A DNA stretch of 64,000 bases from Aphelenchoides besseyi (taxonomy: Eukaryota; Nematoda; Chromadorea; Rhabditida; Aphelenchoididae), in assembly GCA_024699855.1 (NCBI GenBank), contig JAMPIQ010000002.1, forward strand, positions 15,686,001-15,750,000, read 5' to 3'. The position numbers were made by a program, and so were the translations under genes. The first letter of the stretch is position 1. Every line of letters begins with the position of its first letter. Positions 32,736 to 41,992 of this stretch are shown here, piece by piece. Under the pieces are notes generated by a model. It saw only the letters and a list, made by a program, of their open reading frames with translations, searched no databases and had not been told where the DNA came from.

Positions 32736-33599
32736 TCATAGTCGTTTAAAGATCTCTCGATGCACAATGTTCTTCACTAAACAGTCACCATTACCTTGTC
32801 GGTCATTTGTTGGAACGAAAACTCTGACTGAATCCCAAGATCGTGCTCGAGACAAAGCGATGTACAACTGGCCATGTTCGAAGACTTGATGTTCGAGATT
32901 CAATCCAACTCGTTCGAACGTCTGCCCTTGACTCTTGTTGACTGTCATTGCGAAAGCCAATTTCAACGGAAACTGTTTTCGGTTCAGTTGGAACATTCCG
33001 CGATAATCGATCGTATTGTTGATTCGAGGAATGATGTGACGCTCACGTGCATGATGTCCGGTCAGAATCTCGCATTCAATAGAATGATCATTCATGGCCA
33101 CAACCAACATTCGAGTTCCATTGCATAGGCCGTCTTCTTGGGACAAATTTCGGATGAGAATCACGATCGCATTTACCTTCAGTTCCAACTTATGAGGAGG
33201 TAGAGAACCTTCTTCAATCATGTTCAAGTACTCCGGCAATAGCAACGTTTGATCAGAACAGCTTTCGGCATCAATAGCAGAGTCAATGGAGACATAAGTT
33301 TTTGATTGTCCATCCACCATTTTGAGAACTTGTTCGTTTGATTCGTTCACTCCGATGTGTTTAGAGACCAAAATCGCCGAGTTGCCCATTTCCGTAAACT
33401 TCTTTTTCTTTATCAACTCACCGAAAATCTCTTCTTCCAAGCTTTTGTTGACTAAACAATGAGACGGTAAATTGATCAGTTCGTCTGCATCGTTCAAAGT
33501 TCCCTCTCCGACTTGTTTAAGGAAATCAGCAAATTGCACTTCGTTTGGTTTCGTTCGCATGTTTTTGGTTAACTTCAACTGCTCAAAGTGCTTCCACAA
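32736..33599 (-). CDS. Pif1-type helicase C-terminal part, family B copy B2
   Basis: This 287-codon frame starts MWKHFEQLKL and continues the helicase after a frameshift near 33600-33630. It carries LPSHCLV, the VNAIVILIRNL barrel segment, NKSQGQTFERVG (motif V region) and LYIALSRARS (motif VI), ending FKRL. It is collinear with 40318-41122 of B3. The upstream frame (33575-36829) overlaps it by 25 bp, but the two frames differ, so the intact protein would need one indel corrected. Confidence 0.85.
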   Translation of the reverse strand: MWKHFEQLKLTKNMRTKPNEVQFADFLKQVGEGTLNDADELINLPSHCLVNKSLEEEIFGELIKKKKFTEMGNSAILVSKHIGVNESNEQVLKMVDGQSKTYVSIDSAIDAESCSDQTLLLPEYLNMIEEGSLPPHKLELKVNAIVILIRNLSQEDGLCNGTRMLVVAMNDHSIECEILTGHHARERHIIPRINNTIDYRGMFQLNRKQFPLKLAFAMTVNKSQGQTFERVGLNLEHQVFEHGQLYIALSRARSWDSVRVFVPTNDRQGNGDCLVKNIVHREIFKRL

Positions 33600-36500
33600 A
33601 CTTGACGAACAAATGGAGAGATTGATCGTTTCGCGCTGACTGTACCGTATTTCAAAATTGGAAGAATTTGTCGAAAGTCGCCTCCAAGGACCATGATCTT
33701 GCCTCCAAATGGTAAACTACTTCTCATCAGGTCCCTGAGTTTTCGGTCGGCGATTTCGAGTGCGTATCGTGGAGCCATCGGTGCTTCGTCCCAAATGATC
33801 GCATCAGCATTCATCAGCATCTTACCGGCTCGACTTGTCGCTGTCAAGTTCGAATTGGAATCGCGATCAAGTGGAACTCCGAGACCGAATGTCTTGTGAC
33901 ATGTTCGTCCGTCCGGTAACAACAAAGCAGCAATTCCGGTGAATGCACATGTCAGGAACTTCATTTTGTTGCCGTTGATGAAATGACACAAAGTCTTGTA
34001 AACGTAAGTCTTACCGGTTCCACCCAATCCGTCAACAAAGAAGCATTTCGGCTTTCCATCATTCTGTGGAGTGAGAAGAGCGTTCACAACTTTGTCAACG
34101 ACTACTTTCTGTTCGGCGTTTAACGTCTCGTACAACTCTTTCGCGGCTTCCAATTCCTGGTCGTGATCGACGGTGTCGTCAATCTCGTCAATGTCTTCAA
34201 CTGCGTCCATTGATGGAAAGTCTTTGATCGACTTGTTTTGACGTTGAAGGAGTGTGTCGATTCGTTTGTATGCTCGAGCGTATGCTTTGATTTTGTCCTT
34301 CAAGTGTCGGTTGAAGTCTTCGCTCAAGTCGTCTTTGAACATCTCCCACAACGTTTTTGGATCGGCCGGATTGCAGTGGATGAGAATGTTGACGAAAAGT
34401 GTTCGCAGTTTTTTGGGCATCAACACTTTCACTGCTTCTTTCATACACTTGACGTACTCTTCATCGTCGTCAATCAAACCCAAAACCAAACACGCTTCTC
34501 CATTGTTTTGGTACTCGATTCCATTCACTGTTCGAAGTTCCTTGAAACTCTTTGCTCCTTTCACATGCTGAAGAAGAAGTCGCAAATGCCAGAGATCTCC
34601 TTGACTTGGACTGATGGCGTACATTCGTCCAACAGTTTTGCTGCTTCGAACTCTCGGCTCCCATTGTGTGATCGTTTCAGTTGTTTGGTTGACGTTGATG
34701 GTGATTGTCTTCCAACTGTAATGAGTGGGTACTTCCGAGTACAACAAAGATCGAGCGTTGGAGTCTCTTTCATTCAATCTGAAGAAGTCCATGAGTTTGG
34801 TTCCTTTTTCCATAATCTTCTTTGCTTTCTCCAAGTCACAATCTTCGTCGATGAAGACTGCTTGCTGATTTTCGAGATGGATTGGTAGACGTTCGACATG
34901 GTGGGACTTGTCGTGCATTTTCAATTTCAGAATTCGATAGCACGCTTCAACTGGACCAACATAACGACCGTCGATGTGATCTTTGATTTCGTCGTGGTTG
35001 ATGTTTCCTGATGATTGGAGTTCCAGTGAAGCGGCGTCGTGTCCTTTGTACGCGTACTTGTACAGATACTTCACGTTCTTAATGGAGCTCACAATTTCGA
35101 CGTTGATGTGACAGCGATAACGTTTCACAAAATACCAACTGTACGGAACTACTCGTCGATTGTCGTATTTGTTGTTTTTGATCTCAATCGTTCGTCCGTT
35201 GTTCGGTCTTTTCAAGAATGGATATCCGTGTTCGTTCACTTTGGTTTCGTCGAGGAATTGCTTCGGAAACTTGTGTCGGCATTTTCCATTGATCATACAC
35301 GGAGCTTTTGGATTTTGAACACCACAAACTCGATGGATCATGTACTTACTTACTAGTTCCAACAGTTCTGGATCGGATTCTGGTGGCAATTCAGCACTGA
35401 AGTACTTGTCGATATTCTCTGCTTGCAAGAACTTTTGTCCATCTTTCAAACTCAACAAACAATGAATGTGCGGCAGACCTCGTTTCTGGAACTCAGTCAC
35501 GTAAACAAAACACTTCGGTTCTCCGAAGATTTGCTTCTTAACCAAATCATCAATCACTGCTTCAACTTTCAGAGCGAATACACGAGCAACGATGTCAGGA
35601 CGATCACTTGCTGTTTGATGGGCTCCCACAACAATCGTTTCCTTAATTGTTTCCACAATATCCGGCCACATTGCATCACACGTCATCGTAATGAACAGAT
35701 CCGGTTTTCCATTGTTCAAAACGATCGCCATTGCGTCCTGATAGTTCTCACGCATGAATCGTGGAGATCCAAAGTGTGTCGATGGCAATACGTGGATTCT
35801 TCCGATGTCTCGGTTTAGTTGTTGTCCCATTCGACTCAAACTCGCGTGTAATTCGTGGTAGTGCATGGTCTTCAATTGCTTTTGGTTTTGTTGAATCCAT
35901 CGCATACGATCACTTTCGACTTGGACGTAAGAATCAACAACAAATTGTTGAAACAACTTCTTACCGTAGTGAATACGACTGTTGGAGTGTTTGCGAATAG
36001 CCAATCGGTAGCTGTGGAATTCCGCTCGAGTTAATCGAGTTTGTTTGTTCGCGTTCTGTTTTGTCATGTCAATTGACCATCCAAAGGTACCTTTTGGGAA
36101 GAAGAGCGGATACAACCATGAAGTGGCAAACGCACTCAATGAACTAATTCTTCGCGGTGTCGGTTCGTTCTTGAGTTGGATGACTAACGACATCTCGGGA
36201 ATATCTCCAGATGCATCAGTTGTAAAAACGGCGCCAATTTCGTCGACAGTTGGTTCGTTGAAACGATTTGCATCATAACCTGGTCGCATCTTGAAGGTCA
36301 TTTTGACGTTCTCAACCGGTCTTCCTGCTTCTTCCTCTTCTTTCATCAACTCATTCATCATCATGTGCATTTGGGCGTGTGGATTGTGTTCTCGTATCAA
36401 CTTGTCCAACAACTCCATTAGTTCTTTTTTAGTTCCAGTTGATGTGTTTAATCGTCGATCAACTGCTTCAGCGGGATCAGAAAAGAACAATTGGCCGTAT

Positions 36501-36829
36501 TTTCGATCAGCTGGTGCACTTACACTTTCGTCGATCTCATAGCAGATTTGGCCTTGAATCGAGAAACAGTATGGACCGGGATTTGCAAACGATCGCATCT
36601 TAACGTTGAAAGCTGCAAAACTGTTAGCCGAATTGTACTTGCGAATGTTTTCCAAAAAGTTCTTCGACAGTGGATGTTTCTCAGTGAACAGATCTTCCAA
36701 CTCTTGTGGTAATGCCGGTAAGTCTGGAAAACTGATCTTTCCATGATTACAGCAATCGTTGAAGGTTCGCTTATTACCAACTCGTTCTTCTTCGAAATGC
36801 AAAGCTTCACATTCGCATTCAACGTTCAT
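33575..36829 (-). CDS. Helitron Rep-helicase main part, family B copy B2
   Basis: This is a 1084-codon frame. It begins within the Cys motif (CECEALHFEEE..CCNHGK). It contains the Helitron_like_N domain, HUH in LPHIHCLL (~453), the Tyr motif YLYKYAYKG (~590), Walker A GLGGTGKT (~935), Walker B IIWDEAPMAP and GGDFRQILPILK, and then runs off-frame after GTVSA. The missing C-terminus is in 32736-33599. The nucleotide sequence is well diverged from B1 and B3 although the protein is highly similar, so B2 is an older or separate lineage. All nuclease and NTPase residues are kept. Confidence 0.9.
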   Translation of the reverse strand: MNVECECEALHFEEERVGNKRTFNDCCNHGKISFPDLPALPQELEDLFTEKHPLSKNFLENIRKYNSANSFAAFNVKMRSFANPGPYCFSIQGQICYEIDESVSAPADRKYGQLFFSDPAEAVDRRLNTSTGTKKELMELLDKLIREHNPHAQMHMMMNELMKEEEEAGRPVENVKMTFKMRPGYDANRFNEPTVDEIGAVFTTDASGDIPEMSLVIQLKNEPTPRRISSLSAFATSWLYPLFFPKGTFGWSIDMTKQNANKQTRLTRAEFHSYRLAIRKHSNSRIHYGKKLFQQFVVDSYVQVESDRMRWIQQNQKQLKTMHYHELHASLSRMGQQLNRDIGRIHVLPSTHFGSPRFMRENYQDAMAIVLNNGKPDLFITMTCDAMWPDIVETIKETIVVGAHQTASDRPDIVARVFALKVEAVIDDLVKKQIFGEPKCFVYVTEFQKRGLPHIHCLLSLKDGQKFLQAENIDKYFSAELPPESDPELLELVSKYMIHRVCGVQNPKAPCMINGKCRHKFPKQFLDETKVNEHGYPFLKRPNNGRTIEIKNNKYDNRRVVPYSWYFVKRYRCHINVEIVSSIKNVKYLYKYAYKGHDAASLELQSSGNINHDEIKDHIDGRYVGPVEACYRILKLKMHDKSHHVERLPIHLENQQAVFIDEDCDLEKAKKIMEKGTKLMDFFRLNERDSNARSLLYSEVPTHYSWKTITINVNQTTETITQWEPRVRSSKTVGRMYAISPSQGDLWHLRLLLQHVKGAKSFKELRTVNGIEYQNNGEACLVLGLIDDDEEYVKCMKEAVKVLMPKKLRTLFVNILIHCNPADPKTLWEMFKDDLSEDFNRHLKDKIKAYARAYKRIDTLLQRQNKSIKDFPSMDAVEDIDEIDDTVDHDQELEAAKELYETLNAEQKVVVDKVVNALLTPQNDGKPKCFFVDGLGGTGKTYVYKTLCHFINGNKMKFLTCAFTGIAALLLPDGRTCHKTFGLGVPLDRDSNSNLTATSRAGKMLMNADAIIWDEAPMAPRYALEIADRKLRDLMRSSLPFGGKIMVLGGDFRQILPILKYGTVSAKRSISPFVRQVCGSTLSS

Positions 36830-38183
36830 TTTACTTAATCGATGAACTGGAACATTGGTTGGAATTGCAGCAACATTCGATTGAACTGTGTTTTTGCTTT
36901 GCCACTATTCGTTGTTGTTGATGTTGCAATTTGTCCTTGTTCAAACGATCAGCTTTTTTTCTGTTGGTCTGATTCTGTTGCACGAAAGTCATTTTGACGT
37001 TCTTTCTGTTTTTGACGTTTTTAACCTATCAGCTCGCTAGATTTCTTCAGATTCTAAACTACGTTTTTTTGTTTGGCTATTGCGAAATTGTTGTAGACGC
37101 TTTTGACGTTTATCAGCATTCATTTCGTTTACAACTTCAATCGATTCAGATTGTTCCATCGGTTCACTATTGTCACTTTGATTGACATTACGAACGGATG
37201 TAAACAAAGCCTCCAGCGTATCAAACAGATTCAAGCGTTTCTCGAAACCGTCTTCGTTTAACTTGTTCAAAAAAATTCCATTCGAATGTCGATGTTTATT
37301 CTCAAAGAAATTTACGGCGTTAGAAACAACATAAGCAGCACAATTACATCCATCTTGTTGAAAATCACTTTGGTATCCAATGTCGTTCAAGAACATTTGC
37401 GAGCTTGAATTCAAACCAACCCAACGAGTGAAAAATTGACTGTAGATTGAATAGATCAGCGAATATACACTTTGAGAAACGGGATGGTGAAGTGAATCGC
37501 AATAATGTAGAATACAATGATCACTGAACGCCTTCTTCTCCATCACTGCCAAAAACGTAGTGTCCACTGTTTTGAATCGGGATCAGCAAATAAACATCTT
37601 CGTTTGGATCTATTGGTGGTTTGACAATCAAGTACTTCAATGGATTCGGTTCGGCTGTACGATAGTAATCGGTCCAAAAGGACATCGACATTAACCCAAC
37701 TTTCAATAAACTGTTAGCAATCAAGTTTAATAGACCAAAAACAATTGATTCAAAATCGATCCATTCACTAATGTTCTCCATGTTCGGTAGTTGCAACCTG
37801 GACATTTGACATTCGCTTCGAGCAGCTTCACAGACTTCATTCGATTGACAATGAGTGCCGAATTTGTTGCCCAGAACTGGTTCGATAGTGAGCATCGGTT
37901 CTTCGGTGTTGATATTGACAATCGACATTTGGTGTAATATGTCTGGAGATGCAGTTGATTGGGGTTCATTGGATGTTTCTTGAGCACTTCCGGCGATTTG
38001 AACTTGTGTTTTTTTGATGCTTGCGCGATTTTTCGGTTCTATTGACCGGTGGGTTTGTGAGTTGCCGTTTAGCTGCTTTCTGTTCTGCTCTTACCTTCTG
38101 CATACGTTCACGATTCTTACGTTTTCTTTCTACTTCCTGTTCTTTCTTCTCTTCCTCAGTCAATTGATTCTTCGTTTAGGCAT
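36830..38183 (-). pseudogene. N-terminal and C48 protease region of B2, broken by several frameshifts
   Basis: Starting at 38183 (MPKRRIN, then an immediate frameshift), the order matches B1 and B3. There is a Glu/Lys/Arg-rich helix (37966-38163), then protease part 1 with ECQMSRLQLPNMEN (37521-37928), then part 2 with Asp in HYCDSLH, Gln in YQSDFQQDG and Cys in CNCAAYV (37037-37567). The His-containing IQNSGHYV segment ends the first frame, and an extra base separates it from the second. The QQKADRLSKD-type repeats (36830-37030) are reduced to fragments. Gly of the usual NCGAYV is Ala here. The protease is probably not made. Confidence 0.8.
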
Positions 38184-39080
38184 TTTTTTATTGATTTTTC
38201 ATGAAAAATGACAGTCAAAGTTTATGAACACAAACAAAAACAGAATTGAAATGACCAAAATACTTGTGTATGACTAATTTATGTTATATAAAGTGTGATC
38301 AAGATTAAGCTATCAAAGTTTGACAATGTCTATGCGCCTGACCAAAATTGTCTTTAATGGCACCTTGTATAAGACGTAACCGCGCCACTGGTCACGAATT
38401 TTTGACAACTAAGATGTTGCTGCGTCACTTGCAACGAATGACTTGAACCAATAAAACAAAAATTTTGCGACGTGAGTCGCTTGAACAAAGTTGAAAGCAG
38501 TAGAAACGACTCAACGATTAATGGTCGTTTTTGTCTGAAAAAATCGCTGCCATTTACATGTGTTGCGAATAATCTTACCTGAAAAAACCGAAGAGTTGTA
38601 GCAAGCTGACGGCAGTTTTACAGAGTTCAACTTTACGACTCAATGAACAATTTGACGAACGAAATAAACCTGAAATGTCATCAAACATAAACAACAACCT
38701 GGTATTTTCACTTACCCGGAAAGTAGTATTTTCCCTTTGTAGACAAATAACACAACTGAAAGCAAGTTCAATTAGCCATCAAGACGTCTTAAACAAACTT
38801 TGACGAACAAAATAGACACTGACACACAGAAAACGCACAACATCGGCCGAAGACAAAAATTTCATTCAAAAGTTTTGATATGAAGTCGCAAAATATTTAC
38901 ATGAACACACCTGTCAAACAATTTTCTTCATAGCTGATGAAACTGTTATAGTTGACGTATGTATGTGAATCATTTAGCCCACAATAGACCTATCATCCTC
39001 AATACTACGACTACGATACTGATCACGTCTTACGCACACTTGCGCTTTCTCGTCGGTGTCACAAAAGCTCGCAGTTGCGG
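38184..39080. other. B2 leader, no supported gene
   Basis: This is AT-rich non-coding DNA. It holds one CCGCGCCACTGG core (near 38378-38392) like the B1/B3 leader hairpins, and a related GCGTCACTTGC site further on. I see no reading frame with coding character. Confidence 0.5.
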
Positions 39081-39339
39081 ATTATTCAATTCCAACCCTT
39101 CGTCTTGCTTGCAGGACGGTCCACATATCCATAACAACAAATGGATCCGAATAACGTCCTTTGACTTTCACTTTTTTTGACCTTTTTTTTCCACTGAAGT
39201 TTTCATTCGATTTGACAAAACTCGAATTTCGCCATAAACGATGGCTCCGACGTATTGCCCCGACTGCTCTTTCAATTCTTTTATATAAACGCGCTTTTAA
39301 AGAACATATCAAAACTTTAAAGTGACTATTGTCACATAC

Positions 39340-40132
39340 TTACGCAAACTTTCCAACATGAATGGCAACATCAGCAAGTTGTACGAATTCGAAGGTTTCT
39401 TCAATCTTGTTTCCCATTAACTCGTAGCTGGAGTTCTTTGTGAATTTCACGTCACACACCGTGTTTCCACGCGAGAATGTTTTCTTCTCTGCTTTGAGGT
39501 CTCGAAACGCGTAAACTTTATCGACTGATAGGCCTGCCATCAACGTTGATCCTATATCGTTAAATTTCATGTGCAATACGGTATTCTCGCCATTTAAAGA
39601 AAAAAAAACCAAATACTTTCTCAAAGTCTTTGGTCACGTGTACATTCCGAGTATCGTTTCGACTGACATGACGATATCGCTGAAAGTGGACTTTGAATTA
39701 TCAGCAGTTGAATTTCTGTAGATGCTTACACGGTCGTGTCATTGATTTGCACATTAAGAATTTCTTCGATGCATTGTCGTATAAACTCATATTGAACAGA
39801 CTGAAACAAATACGAACCATTTTACTTTTGAACTATACCCGCAATTTACCTTAGAACGATCGTCGTGTCTCATCAGCTTTCTTCGTCGGTTCGGCGAGTG
39901 TAAACGTTTCTTTTGATTTGTTTCACTTTCGCCTTCCTGCAAATCCATAGGATCGACGAACGACCATTGCATTTCGCTGTTCTCCAAAAAGCAGTCGTTC
40001 ACCGACATAAGACAGAACAAAACCGAAGTGATTTTCGTTTTCGATTTCGCATTCTTTTGACAAAAAGTTTGCTGAACGATAACAAACTTTTTGACAGCCA
40101 AAAACAAAATCATATGCAGTCATGAACTCCAA
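39340..40132 (-). pseudogene. RPA70-like single-strand DNA-binding (OB-fold) gene, partial
   Basis: The clearest part (39340-39624) reads HMKFNDIGSTLMAG, VDKVYAFRDLKAEKKTFSRG, then VKFTKNSSYELMGN. This follows the order of the RPA1 DNA-binding OB fold, with FN..(F)..V.KVY.F followed by YE. Upstream exons appear as RRKLMRHDDRSK (near 39855), YEFIRQCIEEILNVQIND (39737-39803) and RYRHVSRNDTRNVHVTKDFEK (39615-39680), with ~50-bp introns. A nine-T run at 39600-39609 shifts the frame by one; eight T's would be open. It lies between B3 and B2 on the same strand. Plant and some animal Helitrons carry RPA genes, so it may be transposon cargo, or a host gene fragment. Domain call moderate, extent uncertain. 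Confidence 0.5.
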
Positions 40133-40317
40133 TCACATTCACATTTATACAAATTGAATCTAAGCATCAATTCGTAACTTAGTGATCAAAACTAGCACAA
40201 AAGCAGTAGCTGCCGTAAGACTTGGACATTTTCCGTTTTTCTCGATTCATTTTGTGACCGTTCTTTCTCGTTTGTTTTCACATAAGAATTCTGGTTCTTT
40301 TACAAAAACGTGGTTTT

Positions 40318-41122
40318 TCACAGACGAATGTTGAAGATCTCACGATGCACAATATTTTTTACTAAACAGTCACCATTACCTTGTCGGTCATTTGCTTGAG
40401 TTAAAACTTTCACTGAATCCCATGATCGAGCTCGCGACAAAGCGACATACAACTGACCGTGTTCGAAAACTTCGTGCTCGAGATTCAATCCAACACGTTC
40501 GAATGTTTGACCCTGACTTTTGTTGATGGTCATCGCAAACGCCAATTTCAATGGGAACTGTTTTCGGTTCAATTGGAACATTCCGCGGTAGTCAATTGTG
40601 TTGTTAATTCGCGGAATGATGTGTTGTTCGCCAGCGTGATGTCCTGTTAATATCTGACACTCAACTGAATGGTCATTCATTGCCAAAACCAACAATCGTG
40701 TACCGTTGCACAAACCGTCTTCTTGTGACAAATTTCGAATCAAAATCACAACCGCGTTCTTCTTGAGCACTAGTTTGTGTGGTGGCAGCGAACCTTCTTC
40801 GATCATGTTCAAGTACTCAGGGAGAAGAAGTGTGTTGTCGTCACAGTTTTCAGCATCAACGGCCGTGTCGATTGAAAGGTAGGTTTTGGTTTGACCATCT
40901 AACATATTCAGGACTTTTTCGTTTGACTCGTTGACGCCAATGTGTTTTGATACCAAAATCGCCGAGTTCCCCATGTCGTTGAACTGTTTGTTTTCGATCA
41001 GCTTGCCGAAGATCTCTTGTTCCAAGTTCTGGCCAACTAAACAGTGAGATGGTAAGTTGATTTGTTCGTTTTCGTTATTCAGTGTTCCTTCTCCGACTTG
41101 TTTCAGGAAATCAGCAAATTTA
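40318..41122 (-). CDS. Pif1-type helicase C-terminal part, family B copy B3 (separated by mariner)
   Basis: The frame is open from the transposon junction (FADFLKQVGEGTLN) to the stop at 40318, ending FNIRL. It contains LPSHCLV, NKSQGQTFERVG and LYVALSRARS. The first Met in it is at 41025. It is the exact continuation of the frame that ends at 41993, but the mariner insertion (41123-41991) splits them. No lesion other than the insertion is visible in this segment. Confidence 0.85.
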
Positions 41123-41991
41123 TTGGGTTGTTAATAAAGTTTTGACGGTTGCGCAATGCGTTTTATAAAATTGGAACGAAAAAAATTGACCGGTCGGTTG
41201 GAAATTAAACGAAGTGTCAAATTTGAATTATTGGATCTGCTGTTGCTCGACGTCGCTACTACTGTTTTCTCGACTAATTTTGTCAGAATGGGCCTCACTC
41301 GCGAACAAGTACGACTTCTGCTTCTCAACGAATATCGCCTCCGTCACTCGCCTGCTATAGCGGCTGAGATCATTAACTCGACGCATGGAGCGCGAACGAC
41401 TTCTGAGTCAACGGCACGTCGTTGGTTCAAGAAGTTCGACGATGGACTCGAGGATTTGGCCGATCAACCACGAACAGGACGTCCGCCAACGGTTCATCAA
41501 CCGACGATTCTCAACGCTGTGTCCAATCGACCTGCGCAATCAACTCGCGAATTGGCCAATGGTTGTTGCCATGTAACCGTTTGGAATACATTAAGACGAG
41601 CGGGCAAGCAATTCTTTATGTCTACAATCACTAATGGTTATTCTCGTTTAGGTCTCCGGCATCGACGAGGACGCCGATTCAACGACGTCGATCATCTCTG
41701 CCGGTCCCTTAACTCGTTCTTCGCCTCCCGTCATCGATCCTTCTACACGCGCGGAATCACCCAATTGCCCGGACGGTGGCGCCGAACTATCAACTCAAAT
41801 GGCGAGTATTTTTGATGATTTGTGTTAATTTTAATAAATGAATTCTAATCTACAACGAAAACCATACTTAGGACAGTAGGCAGCTGAACAACCGAACTTC
41901 GTTCACACACTTCCAACCGACCGGTCAAATTTTTTCATTCCAAATCTAGGTCAACATGCCCCGCCCCTCCAAAACTTTATTAACAACCCAA
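41123..41991 (+). mobile_element. Mariner-type element, 869 bp, internally deleted, with TA duplication
   Basis: The ends are perfect inverted repeats, TTGGGTTGTTAATAAAGTTTTG and its complement (22 bp). They are flanked by TA at 41121-41122 and 41992-41993. A second inverted block around TTGACCGGTCGGTTGGAA lies ~55-75 bp inside each end, with unrelated DNA between, so the termini are bipartite. Full mariners are ~1.3 kb; this one lacks the catalytic core. It sits in the helicase codons of B3 (after TKANEV), so it inserted after B3. Confidence 0.93.
41288..41815 (+). pseudogene. Mariner transposase remnant (N-terminal HTH joined to C-terminal tail)
   Basis: The frame starts MGLTREQVRLLLLNEYRL and has the paired helix-turn-helix DNA-binding region, including STARRWFKKF and the linker RTGRPPTV. 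From about 41620 the sequence no longer matches a transposase. The end, FYTRGITQLPGRWRRT..NGEYF, is the usual mariner C-terminus. The DDD catalytic segment between them is missing. It could still make a DNA-binding protein that recognises mariner ends, but could not cut DNA. It is open without stops for all 219 codons from 41156. Confidence 0.8.
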
Positions 41992-41992
41992 T

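Noticed and set aside
40190..40215. Helitron 3' end for B3 at CTAG with a GCAG/CTGC mini-hairpin
   Set aside because: The stem is only 4 bp and nothing equivalent is found in the other copies; chance occurrence is likely.
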